64,000 bases of DNA from assembly GCA_035502775.1 (NCBI GenBank), contig DATJUB010000023.1, positions 1 through 64,000 on the forward strand, written 5' to 3'. How positions within the stretch are numbered: position 1 is the first letter of the stretch; each line of letters starts with the position of its first letter. The position numbers were made by a program, and so were the translations under genes. Shown piece after piece: positions 43,752 to 50,953 of this stretch. Below the pieces are notes generated by a model. It was not told the DNA's origin. It did not search any database and saw only the letters and a program-made list of their open reading frames with translations. This stretch comes from 67-14 sp035502775 (GTDB taxonomy: Bacteria; Actinomycetota; Thermoleophilia; Solirubrobacterales; 70-9).

Positions 43752-44222
43752 TCAGAACGAAGTCACGCTGATATAGCCGGCGGCACCCAACGGATTCGGG
43801 CAGAGAAACGAACCCGAGACCTTGTTGAACACGACGTTGATGATCGCGGTGTTGGCGCTGTTCGTACCGGTGTAGCTGGTCGCGTCGTAGACGCACGTAA
43901 CCCCGATGGTGGTCGCCAACCGGATCGTGCCACTGCCGCTCAAGAGTCCCGTGCCGGCGAAAGTGATTCCAAACGAAGTCGCCGGATTTTGAAAGGCAAT
44001 GCCCGCACAGCCCGGATCCAGTGAATCCTCGACCATGTTGTCAATCGTAATATTGACCAGATTCGGATCGTTGGGAGCACCTGTGTTATCGAATGTCACA
44101 TCACACGGGGTCCCGGAACCCAGATAGATGTAGCCGGATCCCGCGCTCGCGGCACTCGCGCCGATGGCAACGATGACCGTGATCGCAATCATCGAAATCG
44201 ACAGGGTCATGAGTCGCTTCAT
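43752..44222 (-). CDS. small secreted four-cysteine protein, family member F
   Basis: 156 aa. Signal peptide about 1-27 (ASA). Cysteines: PCDVTF, PGCAGI, VTCVYDATSYTG, GSFLCP. With I and J it forms a subgroup sharing NTGxPxDP, NPATS, FAGxGLLSGSG and a C-terminal TSF/LSF. AGAGGAG lies 6 bases before the ATG. First of five consecutive genes F-G-H-I-J, each with its own promoter. Confidence 0.85.
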   Translation of the reverse strand: MKRLMTLSISMIAITVIVAIGASAASAGSGYIYLGSGTPCDVTFDNTGAPNDPNLVNITIDNMVEDSLDPGCAGIAFQNPATSFGITFAGTGLLSGSGTIRLATTIGVTCVYDATSYTGTNSANTAIINVVFNKVSGSFLCPNPLGAAGYISVTSF

Positions 44223-44320
44223 GCGTATCTCCTCTTTAGTTCCCGGAGGCCAGCTGCCTGACATGACGGGTCAGCAGCCAACCACCCGGTTCGGTTGTCT
44301 CGAGGCTCATCCTCGATGTG
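44223..44320 (-). promoter_or_regulatory. leader of gene F
   Basis: Has the CGAGG/CCTCG hairpin, GACAACCGAACCGGGTGG and a GCTGC-TGAC/GTCA-GGCAGC stem, but not the GGGACGCC block: a divergent form of the family leader. Confidence 0.45.
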
Positions 44321-44326
44321 GTGACT

Positions 44327-44355
44327 ATTCAAGCTATTTTCTCAAGGGATCTCAA
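44327..44355 (-). promoter_or_regulatory. promoter of gene F
   Basis: Minus strand TTGAGA (44350-44355), 17-base spacer, TTGAAT (44327-44332). Confidence 0.5.
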
Positions 44356-44371
44356 GTAAGGGCCGGCATCG

Positions 44372-44406
44372 CCGGTGGGTCCCAACGACCACTTGGGAAC
44401 CACCGG
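44372..44406 (-). terminator. hairpin after gene G
   Basis: 14-bp stem with one mismatch (44372-44385 with 44393-44406), 7-base loop, about 40 bases past the stop of G. Confidence 0.65.
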
Positions 44407-44447
44407 CCGACCTCAAGCCGGCGAATCTAGAATTTCGACTTGCCCGA

Positions 44448-44924
44448 CTAGTCAGCGAGAAACAGGTAGACGTCGAAATCAAACTCGATCTCGCTGGGAC
44501 ACAGGAAGTTGCTCCCTGAGGCCCTGTACGCCAAGCCGCCGCCAATGACGTTGATCGGATCCGTGCCCGAATGCGTCCCGGCCAACCCGGATACGGGGTA
44601 GTTGCAGACGATCCCCGCGGTGTTGATCCTGACTGTGCCGTTCCAGGTCACGGTTCCTCCCGACCCGAAGGTGATCGTCAGCGTGGTCGGGGGTTCGACG
44701 AGCGAATACGGGCAACCCGACAGAAAGAAATTGCTCAACGTCACCGGGCTGCCCGTCGGCGGGTCTGGGTTGCCAGAACCCGTGTCCCAGACGAACGTGG
44801 TCGTGCAGGGCTGGTTCTTGATCATCACGGTGCTGGAACCGAACCCGGTCGCGGCCGAAGCCTGCCCGGCACCGATCGCACCTACCGCCACCATCGACAG
44901 CAAAAGAATCACGAGTCGCTTCAT
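44448..44924 (-). CDS. small secreted four-cysteine protein, family member G
   Basis: 158 aa. Signal peptide about 1-24 (ASA). Cysteines: PCTTTF, SGCPYS, IVCNYPVSGLAG, SNFLCP. Shares VEPPTTL and a WDTGxxxPxPP stretch with member E. GGAG is 6 bases before the ATG. Own TTGACA/TCTAAT promoter and conserved leader. Confidence 0.85.
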   Translation of the reverse strand: MKRLVILLLSMVAVGAIGAGQASAATGFGSSTVMIKNQPCTTTFVWDTGSGNPDPPTGSPVTLSNFFLSGCPYSLVEPPTTLTITFGSGGTVTWNGTVRINTAGIVCNYPVSGLAGTHSGTDPINVIGGGLAYRASGSNFLCPSEIEFDFDVYLFLAD

Positions 44925-45029
44925 GCGTATCTCCAATCAGCCCCCACGACCGGCCGCGTCCACGGCCTCTGGCGTCCCTGCCAACAGCCAAACGGTCCGA
45001 TTCGTCCTGAGAGCCTCACCGAGGACCTT
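44925..45029 (-). promoter_or_regulatory. leader RNA of gene G
   Basis: Core at 44945-44982: GGCAGGGACGCC, AGA, GGCCGTGGACGCGGCC hairpin, GGTCGTG. An earlier CCTC-GGT-GAGG hairpin is also present. Confidence 0.65.
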
Positions 45030-45035
45030 CACCCG

Positions 45036-45064
45036 ATTAGATTCGATCACCCACCCGGTGTCAA
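45036..45064 (-). promoter_or_regulatory. sigma70-type promoter of gene G
   Basis: Minus strand TTGACA (45059-45064), 17-base spacer, TCTAAT (45036-45041). Confidence 0.8.
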
Positions 45065-45088
45065 CCGCTCGGTCTCACGTCAGACCTG

Positions 45089-45898
45089 TCAAAAATCCTT
45101 CAGCCACATCGAGACCTCGCTCGGGTTGGGACAGGGGAATGTTGCCGCCGCCGTTCCCTTGATCCGTGCCTGGTACAGCGTATTCCGGCCCGCCATGCCG
45201 GAGAACGTGTAAGTGCAGAGATATCCGCCCCACGAGACCCGGATCCTGCCGTCGGCCAGGACATTGCGATCGCCGTCGAAATACAGATCGACAAAGGTGT
45301 TGGGATTCACAACGTCAAACCAGCAAGACGAGTAGACGTCGACGTTGTCGATCGTGGCATAACTCGGCCACGGATCTTCCGGATACCCGATGCTGTCGTA
45401 GGTGATCAGGCAAGATTCGTCCTCGATAGTCAGGACACTTTCCTGCGGCCAGAGCAAGACCATCTCCATGTCGGCGGGATTCGGACACGGGCTGGAGCCG
45501 GAAATCCTGGACAGAGATCCGCCGATCTCCACCATCGCGTACCCATAGGTGCCCACTTCAGCGCTCAGAGCGTAGTCACAGGTCACCGACGACATCGAGA
45601 TGGAAATCGTGCCGTTCGCCTCGACGAGGCTATAGCCATCGAGGTCCAGATCGATGTCGGTGCCCGGGTTCACCGTGCTGAAAGCGCAGCCAGGGTCTTC
45701 GCGGACATCGTCGATCGCGATCGTGCTAGGTGCGGGAAAAGTCGATACCTCGGAACTGGCGTCAAAAGTGTAGGAGCATGAATTCCCTCCGATGGACAGG
45801 TTTCCGAAGCCCATGGTCGCGCCAGCCGAACTCGTTACAAGGCCCGCTAGGGCGATCGCGGCTGCTACCCCCAGCAGAATCATCCTGATTCTGGTCAT
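45089..45898 (-). CDS. two-domain four-cysteine secreted protein, family member H
   Basis: 269 aa. Signal peptide about 1-26. Domain 1 (about 27-145) has SCSYTF, GCAF, VTCDYAL and SSPCPNP; domain 2 (about 150-269) repeats the pattern with SCLITYD, SCWFD, YLCTYTFSGMAG and FPCPNP. Both copies share IDDV/IDNV and NP(G/N)T(D/F)(I/V)DL. This tandem duplication is unique within the family here. The Phe-Leu of FLCP is replaced in both domains. AAGGAG precedes the ATG by 8 bases. Confidence 0.83.
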   Translation of the reverse strand: MTRIRMILLGVAAAIALAGLVTSSAGATMGFGNLSIGGNSCSYTFDASSEVSTFPAPSTIAIDDVREDPGCAFSTVNPGTDIDLDLDGYSLVEANGTISISMSSVTCDYALSAEVGTYGYAMVEIGGSLSRISGSSPCPNPADMEMVLLWPQESVLTIEDESCLITYDSIGYPEDPWPSYATIDNVDVYSSCWFDVVNPNTFVDLYFDGDRNVLADGRIRVSWGGYLCTYTFSGMAGRNTLYQARIKGTAAATFPCPNPSEVSMWLKDF

Positions 45899-46006
45899 CG
45901 TTGCGTCTCCTTCTACCTCCCACGGCCGGCCGTCAGTTTGGCCAATGGCGCCCCGCGAAGATTCCCGCCCGGTCCGTTTGCCGTGAGAAGATCTCACTGA
46001 AGGACC
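45899..46006 (-). promoter_or_regulatory. leader RNA of gene H
   Basis: Core at 45921-45957: GGGGCGCCATT, GGCC-AAACTGAC-GGCC, GGCCGTG. Confidence 0.6.
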
Positions 46007-46012
46007 TTCTCG

Positions 46013-46041
46013 ATTAGATCCGATCGCCCACCGGCTGTCAA
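46013..46041 (-). promoter_or_regulatory. sigma70-type promoter of gene H
   Basis: Minus strand TTGACA (46036-46041), 17-base spacer, TCTAAT (46013-46018). Confidence 0.8.
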
Positions 46042-46046
46042 CCGAG

Positions 46047-46077
46047 TGGGTCCCGCCTGGCCAAGCGACGGGACCCA
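46047..46077 (-). terminator. hairpin after gene I
   Basis: 9-bp perfect stem (46047-46055 with 46069-46077), 13-base loop, between the stop of I and the promoter of H. Confidence 0.5.
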
Positions 46078-46102
46078 TCCCGATCATCGGACCGCGGCAA
46101 GC

Positions 46103-46570
46103 TCAGAAGGAAAGCACGCTCAGATGTCCCAGCGGAAGCGACGGCGGACAGCTGCCGGGGCCCGAGAAGAGTGTGAAAGCCGCGAAGATGACCGCCGTGT
46201 TGGCACTGTTCGAACCGGTGACGCTGGTCGCGTCAAACGTGCAGATCGCTCCGGAAATCGTGAGATCGACACGAACCATGCCGGTTCCCGTGAGTAGTCC
46301 GTTGCCGGCGAAATTGATCGACATCGACGTCACCGGATTGATGAAGTCAACTCCCGCGCAATCCGGATCCGACGGAACTTCAACGATGTTGTCCAGCGTG
46401 ATGCTGTTGGGCGTCGGATCGGTCGGACCACCGGTGTTGTTGAAGGTGACATCGCACGGAGCACCGCCCGCGGTCACGTACCCGTTGCCGGCGCTCGCAC
46501 TGCCGGCGCCGATCGCTCCGATGGTGCAAGCCGCGACCATCGAGAGCAGCACAATCCTGAATCGCTTCAT
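46103..46570 (-). CDS. small secreted four-cysteine protein, family member I
   Basis: 155 aa. Signal peptide about 1-27 (ASA). Cysteines: PCDVTF, PDCAGV, AICTFDATSVTG, and GPGSCPPS in place of FLCP. Strongly similar to J (shared NTGGPTDPTPNSIT at residues 41-54) and F. GGAG precedes the ATG. Own promoter and leader. Confidence 0.85.
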   Translation of the reverse strand: MKRFRIVLLSMVAACTIGAIGAGSASAGNGYVTAGGAPCDVTFNNTGGPTDPTPNSITLDNIVEVPSDPDCAGVDFINPVTSMSINFAGNGLLTGTGMVRVDLTISGAICTFDATSVTGSNSANTAVIFAAFTLFSGPGSCPPSLPLGHLSVLSF

Positions 46571-46672
46571 GCGTCTCCAATCGACCCTCATGACTGGTCA
46601 CTCCAGTGACCTTGGCGTCCCTGCCAAAAACCACCCGATCCGGTTTGTCTTGAGAGTCCTCGCTGAGGATCT
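46571..46672 (-). promoter_or_regulatory. leader RNA of gene I
   Basis: Core at 46589-46625: GGCAGGGACGCCAA, perfect hairpin GGTCACT-GG-AGTGACC, AGTCATG. This stem differs in sequence from the GGCC stems of G and J while keeping the pairing. Confidence 0.65.
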
Positions 46673-46678
46673 GTTGAG

Positions 46679-46707
46679 ATTAGACCCGATCGACCGCGCC
46701 ATATCAA
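46679..46707 (-). promoter_or_regulatory. sigma70-type promoter of gene I
   Basis: Minus strand TTGATA (46702-46707), 17-base spacer, TCTAAT (46679-46684). Confidence 0.75.
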
Positions 46708-46748
46708 GCCGGAAATCCGCCCGTGATCGCCCGCTCTACGCGCATCGC

Positions 46749-47216
46749 CTAGAACGAGAGCACGTTGACGACTCCGTTCGGAATCGAAACCGGGCACAAA
46801 AAGGAGCCGCCGGACCTGGTGAACGCCCCCGTAATGATCGCGGTGGTCGCGGTGTTCGTTCCCGTGAAGCTGGTCGAATCGTAGAAGCAGGTCAGCCCGG
46901 CCCGGTCGGCACGGATACGGACTAGACCGCTTCCGGAGAGAGTTCCGTTGCCCGCAAAGTTGATCACCAACGACGTGGCCGGATTTTGGATCGTAAGACC
47001 CGCACAATCGGGGTCGAGCGGGTCCTCCACGACGTTGTTTACGGTGATGCTGTTGGGCGTCGGATCGGTCGGGCCACCAGTGTTGGCGAATGTCAGGTCA
47101 CAGGGTGGCCCACCGATGCTGGCGTTGCCGATTCCGGCACTCGCACCGCCGGCGGCGGCGACACCGGCGGCGGCGATCACCAGGATCGAACCGAGGAATA
47201 CCTTGAGTCGCTTCAT
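46749..47216 (-). CDS. small secreted four-cysteine protein, family member J
   Basis: 155 aa. Signal peptide about 1-27 (ASA). Cysteines: PCDLTF, PDCAGL, LTCFYDSTSFTG, GSFLCP. Very close to I in the middle and to the decayed fragment at 43.6 kb at its end (IPNGVVNVLSF). GGAG precedes the ATG at 47216. Own promoter and leader. Confidence 0.86.
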   Translation of the reverse strand: MKRLKVFLGSILVIAAAGVAAAGGASAGIGNASIGGPPCDLTFANTGGPTDPTPNSITVNNVVEDPLDPDCAGLTIQNPATSLVINFAGNGTLSGSGLVRIRADRAGLTCFYDSTSFTGTNTATTAIITGAFTRSGGSFLCPVSIPNGVVNVLSF

Positions 47217-47321
47217 GCGTTCTCCTATTCGGCCCTCACGGCCGGCCGCCCATGCGGCCTACGGCGTCCCTGCCGAAAATCCACCCGGTCCGGTTGCCTC
47301 GAGAGCCCTCACTGAGGACCT
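47217..47321 (-). promoter_or_regulatory. leader RNA of gene J
   Basis: Core at 47237-47275: GGCAGGGACGCCGTA, hairpin GGCCGC-ATGG-GCGGCC, GGCCGTG. Upstream hairpin CCTC-AGT-GAGG and GGCAACCGGACCGGGTGG are also present. Confidence 0.65.
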
Positions 47322-47327
47322 GCACCG

Positions 47328-47356
47328 ATTAGACCCGCCGGCCCGCTCCGTGTCAA
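47328..47356 (-). promoter_or_regulatory. sigma70-type promoter of gene J
   Basis: Minus strand TTGACA (47351-47356), 17-base spacer, TCTAAT (47328-47333). Confidence 0.8.
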
Positions 47357-47363
47357 CCATCGC

Positions 47364-47729
47364 TCATCGCTGGTTCCTGCGATTCAGATGCGAATGCTCC
47401 TTGATCTCACGGACATCGACCTCCACCGGTTCGATTCCGGCTGCCTCGAGATTCTCGATGGCCTGATCCAGACCGACCTTCTGCTCGTCCAGCACGTGGC
47501 GGGCGAGAGCGAGGCGATACTCGGCGAATACGGTGGGGGCCACATCGAGGGCCTGGGCCAACGCGGCCATCGTTCTCGGTGAGGCGCGGCGCTTTCCGAG
47601 TTCGATCGCGGCGATCTGGGCGGCGCTGGTGCCTTCCTTGTCCACCGCGAACGCGCTGTGAGCGAGACGGTCGCGACTCCAGCCCTTGGCCTTTCGGAGT
47701 TCGGGCAGGGTCTGCCTTATGTCTTTCAT
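47364..47729 (-). CDS. XRE-family HTH regulator (paralog of 56.9-kb gene)
   Basis: 121 aa from ATG 47729 (GTG 47735 is possible). HTH in the first 65 residues (LPELRKAKGWSRDRLAHSAF...SAAQIAAIELGKRRASPRTMAALAQAL), then a conserved tail (EYRLALARHVLDEQKVGLDQAIENLE) shared with the paralog at 56956. It probably binds DNA as a dimer. Its stop lies 8 bases from the promoter of gene J, so it heads the four-cysteine cluster. A TCGCTAC heptamer lies 24 bases upstream. Confidence 0.87.
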   Translation of the reverse strand: MKDIRQTLPELRKAKGWSRDRLAHSAFAVDKEGTSAAQIAAIELGKRRASPRTMAALAQALDVAPTVFAEYRLALARHVLDEQKVGLDQAIENLEAAGIEPVEVDVREIKEHSHLNRRNQR

Positions 47730-47753
47730 TCGCACCGGCCAATGAAAGACTAA

Positions 47754-47760
47754 TCGCTAC
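47754..47760. promoter_or_regulatory. possible XRE half-operator
   Basis: TCGCTAC, identical to one arm of the inverted repeat upstream of the paralogous XRE gene (56904-56910). Confidence 0.35.
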
Positions 47761-47816
47761 GTCATGGCAAGAGACACCATGTATTTAGACAGCTTGTATC
47801 GCCTTCCGGCGCGAAC

Positions 47817-48449
47817 CTAGGGGCGGTGGAAGTGCAGCAGCGCCATCTCGGTGCGATGAGTCACGGCCTTGCGTTCCTCGTCGTCGAGCTTGGCCAGACG
47901 CACGGCCGCTTCAGCCTGCAGATCGGTGGCCCGGTCCAGCAGCGCGACGATCTCGTCGGTCAGCTGAGCGTAGGCCTCGTCGTCGAACTCGAGATCGACC
48001 CAGGCGACCGCGGTCTTCGGATCGTCGAAGCCCTTCGCCTCGGCGGCGGCGGTCATGTTGGTCCAGATCTGCTGGATCGTCTGATCGAAGAGCTCGCGGC
48101 GGATCGACTCGGGCAGCATCGTCCAATGCTCCTCGTCGAGCCTCGCCCGCATCGTCGCGCGGTAGAAATGCTCGAGCGCTCCACGGACCGGGGCCGTGCG
48201 GACCAGCTCGATCGCGTCGCAGCCCTCAAGAATCTTCACGTGGTAGCTGACGTTGCCCAGGGGCTCACCCAGCTTGGTCGCGAGCTCACTGGGGCTGGCG
48301 ACTTCCTTGTTAAGTGATTGAAGGATCCTCTGGCGGAGCGGGTGACCCAGCGCCTTGATGACTCGAACGTCAACGGCGGTGGCCTCGGCCTTCTTGGTTT
48401 CCTTCTTCTTCTTGGTCTTGGTCTTGGTGCTAATCGTCTTGCCGCTCAT
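47817..48449 (-). CDS. ArsR-like winged-helix regulator
   Basis: 210 aa. A lysine-rich N-terminus (about 1-22) precedes a winged helix (VIKALGHPLRQRILQSL...SELATKLGEPLGNVSYHVKIL) of the ArsR/HTH-20 type; the rest is helical and lacks ArsR metal cysteines. Its start overlaps the stop of the sigma-factor gene by 4 bases, so the two are co-translated. Target unknown. Confidence 0.85.
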   Translation of the reverse strand: MSGKTISTKTKTKKKKETKKAEATAVDVRVIKALGHPLRQRILQSLNKEVASPSELATKLGEPLGNVSYHVKILEGCDAIELVRTAPVRGALEHFYRATMRARLDEEHWTMLPESIRRELFDQTIQQIWTNMTAAAEAKGFDDPKTAVAWVDLEFDDEAYAQLTDEIVALLDRATDLQAEAAVRLAKLDDEERKAVTHRTEMALLHFHRP

Positions 48450-48931
48450 TGGATCTCCGGTCTTTTGCGGAGCTTTTCTCGCGCTCGGTACAACCTGACC
48501 TTAACGGTTCCTTCGGGTATACCAAGATGCTCAGCAATTGCTGATTGTGTCAGATCACTCTCGTATCTTAGCTTGAGCAGCTCCCGGTCCTGCTCAGAAA
48601 GCGATTCGAAGGCCCCCCAGATGGCCGATCCCTCGACCAGCGCGAGCAGCTCTCCGTCCTCCTCCGCGACCAGATCCGGGAACTCGACCGGGTCCGGCAC
48701 CCGGCGCTCCCTCTCCCTCAGCGCCTCGTTCCTCGCGATCTGAGAAATCCACTCTTTCTTTCGATTCGGATCAAGAAGTTTGTGCTGATTTTTCCAGGCT
48801 CTCATCAAGGCGTTTTGGGCCATATCTTCAGCTTCAGAGCGCGATCGGGCATAGCGGCGAGTCACCCTCAGACAAGTTTCTCGCAACTTTTCCCAATCCC
48901 ACGAATCGTTGGATGAAACGATTCTGACCAC
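48446..48931 (-). CDS. ECF-type RNA polymerase sigma factor
   Basis: 161 aa. Region 2 (RYARSRSEAEDMAQNALMRAWKN) and region 4 (LSEQDRELLKLRYESDLTQSAIAEHLGIPEGTVKVRLYRAREKLRK) are clear; no regions 1 or 3. GTG start. Paired with the ArsR-like gene rather than a recognisable anti-sigma factor. Divergent from the methyltransferase with 19 bases between starts. Confidence 0.9.
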   Translation of the reverse strand: MVRIVSSNDSWDWEKLRETCLRVTRRYARSRSEAEDMAQNALMRAWKNQHKLLDPNRKKEWISQIARNEALRERERRVPDPVEFPDLVAEEDGELLALVEGSAIWGAFESLSEQDRELLKLRYESDLTQSAIAEHLGIPEGTVKVRLYRAREKLRKRPEIQ

Positions 48932-48950
48932 TCGGAGGGTCTATATCGGT

Positions 48951-49757
48951 ATGAGCCACAATTTTGCCGAAATTTCCCCAGATCCGGAAGCCGCGTACGA
49001 CCTGATCGCAGGCCATTACGACGGCTTCACCGCCCACCACGACTACGACGTCTGGCTGGACAGCCTCCTGCCCGCGCTGAACGTTCACGGCCTCAGCGGC
49101 GACCAGCTGCTGGATGCCGGATGCGGCACCGGCAAGAGTTCCCTGCCGATGCTCGACCGCGGCTGGCAGGTCACGGCCTGTGACAACTCGGCCGAGATGC
49201 TGGAGCGATTGCGGGCCAAGGCGGGCCATCGAATGCGAATCGAACAGACCGATCTGCGCACGATGCCCGTCCTGGGTGATTTCGACCTGATCCTGTGCCT
49301 CGGCGACGTGCTCAACTACTGCGCGGTCACCACCCCCCTCTCCACCTCTCTCAGGGGCCTGGCCGCGAACCTCGCGCCCGACGGGTTGCTGCTCTTCGAC
49401 CTGAACACGGTCGCCACCTACCGCACCTTCTTCGCCGAAGTCCAGGAGGTCGAGGTCTCGGGCCAGCGCGTCACCTGGCGGGGACTCGGTGACGGCACCG
49501 CCGAACCCGGGGCACTCGCCGAGTCGGTCATGGAGATCGCGCCGCCCGGAGGCGAGCCGCTGACCCGGGCCGTCCACCGGCAACGGCATCTGAGCGAAGA
49601 CGAGGTCAGAAGCTCCATGGCCGAGGCCGGGCTGGAATGCCTCGACGTCTTCGGCCAGGGATTCGACGCCGTTCTCGAGCGGCCACTCGAGGAGAACCGT
49701 CATACCAAAACGATTTACATCGCCAGAGTTCAAACCCACAAGGAGAATAGGAGGTGA
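48951..49757 (+). CDS. class I SAM-dependent methyltransferase
   Basis: 268 aa. SAM-binding motif LLDAGCGTGKSSLPML, acidic residue in VTACDNS, and a post-motif LCLGDVLNY. Substrate not evident; small-molecule or peptide methyltransferases share this fold. Its TGA is embedded in the AGGAGGTGA that precedes a 20-codon ORF, and it overlaps the GTG of the E1-like frame by 4 bases, so it belongs to the operon that follows. Confidence 0.88.
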   Translation: MSHNFAEISPDPEAAYDLIAGHYDGFTAHHDYDVWLDSLLPALNVHGLSGDQLLDAGCGTGKSSLPMLDRGWQVTACDNSAEMLERLRAKAGHRMRIEQTDLRTMPVLGDFDLILCLGDVLNYCAVTTPLSTSLRGLAANLAPDGLLLFDLNTVATYRTFFAEVQEVEVSGQRVTWRGLGDGTAEPGALAESVMEIAPPGGEPLTRAVHRQRHLSEDEVRSSMAEAGLECLDVFGQGFDAVLERPLEENRHTKTIYIARVQTHKENRR

Positions 49758-50953
49758 GACATGAAGCCCCAGGAGATCAAGGTCCCGGCGACCCCGCGCG
49801 CTTCCGTCCAGAAGGGCGGCTGAATGGTGGGGGTGGTCGCTCGTATGAGCGGCCACCCCGTCACTATCGCCTGAAGCGCTCGATCGAGATCTACCCCGCG
49901 CCCGATCACTCGATTCATCTGATCAACGACGGGATCGGCAGCTACTTCCTGATCCCGGAACCGACCGAATCGGACCGGCTGGTCCTGGATCTGCTGAGAA
50001 GCGGATTCCTGACCCGGGATCAGATCGCCGACGAGCTGATGAAACGCGGACTCGAAACGGGCACTCTCGACACATCACTGACCGAACTGACCAAATCGGG
50101 TCATCTCGAAACCAGGACCGGCGACGCCGGGCTGGACGTCCGGGCGGCCGAACGGTTCGACCGCCAGCTGATCTACTTTTCCGACATATGCCCGACCGGC
50201 GAAGGCGGCGAGCTGCTTCAGATGAAGCTGCGCGAAGCCAAGGTGGTCATCCTCGGATGCGGCGGCCTCGGATCATGGGCCGCATGCGGCCTTGTCTGCG
50301 CCGGGATCGGTGACGTCACGCTGATCGACGACGACACGGTCGAGCTCAGCAATCTGAACCGCCAGCTGCTGTTCAAGGAATCCGATATCGGCACACCCAA
50401 GGTCGAGGCGGCCGCACTGGCCCTCTCGAGATACGACTCCACCCTGAGGGTCACCCCGGTCAGGCGAAGGGTCGAATCCGCCGAGGACGTGGCCGAGCTG
50501 ATCGATGGCGCCGACCTGCTGGTCGCCACCGCCGACTGGCCGCCCTATGAGCTGCCCCGATGGATCAACCAGGCCAGCCTGGAGACGGGGGTGCCGTATC
50601 TGACCGCGGGACAGTTCCCACCGCTGATCCGGATCGGGCCGATGGTCATCCCCGGACGCACATCCTGCCTGGAATGCCAGGAGCGGGCGGTGAGTCGCGA
50701 CTACCCGATGTACGACGAACTGGCCGATTTCCGTTCCGGGAATCCGACCACGGCGAGCACCCTGGGTGCCGCTTCGGGCATGATCGGATCGATCATCGCC
50801 ATGGAGGCCATTCATCTGCTGACCGGCGCGGTCGACCCGGCCACCCTGAACCGGGTTCTGCTCATGGATCTGCGGACGATGGAGTCCGAGTACGAGGCGG
50901 TGACCCCCGAACCGGACTGCGTCTGCTCGCGGATCAGGGTTCCCGTAGCTTGA
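49754..50953 (+). CDS. ThiF/MccB-like E1 adenylating enzyme with N-terminal peptide-binding-like domain
   Basis: Up to 399 aa. A winged/RRE-like region (SIEIYPAPDHSIHLINDGIG...SLTELTKSGHLE) precedes an E1 core: nucleotide loop GCGGLGSWAACGL, DDDTVELSNLNRQ, and zinc cysteines CLECQ and CVCS. Such enzymes adenylate a C-terminal carboxylate or peptide (MccB, TOMM partner proteins, MoeB/ThiF). The start is uncertain: the only in-frame start is GTG 49754, but its first 40 codons overlap the peptide ORF and lack coding bias; coding bias begins near 49865. A one-base indel in the G-run at 49829-49833 would let ATG 49824 start it. The 3' end overlaps the convergent permease gene by 20 bases. Confidence 0.8.
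   Translation: MRHEAPGDQGPGDPARFRPEGRLNGGGGRSYERPPRHYRLKRSIEIYPAPDHSIHLINDGIGSYFLIPEPTESDRLVLDLLRSGFLTRDQIADELMKRGLETGTLDTSLTELTKSGHLETRTGDAGLDVRAAERFDRQLIYFSDICPTGEGGELLQMKLREAKVVILGCGGLGSWAACGLVCAGIGDVTLIDDDTVELSNLNRQLLFKESDIGTPKVEAAALALSRYDSTLRVTPVRRRVESAEDVAELIDGADLLVATADWPPYELPRWINQASLETGVPYLTAGQFPPLIRIGPMVIPGRTSCLECQERAVSRDYPMYDELADFRSGNPTTASTLGAASGMIGSIIAMEAIHLLTGAVDPATLNRVLLMDLRTMESEYEAVTPEPDCVCSRIRVPVA
49761..49823 (+). CDS. 20-aa peptide, candidate RiPP precursor
   Basis: Reads MKPQEIKVPATPRASVQKGG. A perfect AGGAGGTGA ribosome-binding site ends 3 bases before the ATG, and 18 of 19 sense codons end in G or C, which is much stronger coding bias than the E1 frame shows over the same bases. 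It sits between a methyltransferase and a ThiF/MccB-like enzyme, the layout of microcin-C-type and other E1-modified peptide loci. Ends in Gly-Gly. Not recognised as a known precursor. Confidence 0.5.
   Translation: MKPQEIKVPATPRASVQKGG

Noticed and set aside
38246..47216. CRISPR-like or simple repeats in the cluster
   Set aside because: The repetition is at gene-plus-leader scale with diverged sequence; no short direct repeats with spacers.
44925..47321. Calling the leaders c-di-GMP-I riboswitches outright
   Set aside because: Only GGCAAACC and GGGACGC blocks are matched; the P3 helix and tetraloop receptor parts are not visible. Kept as a hypothesis only.
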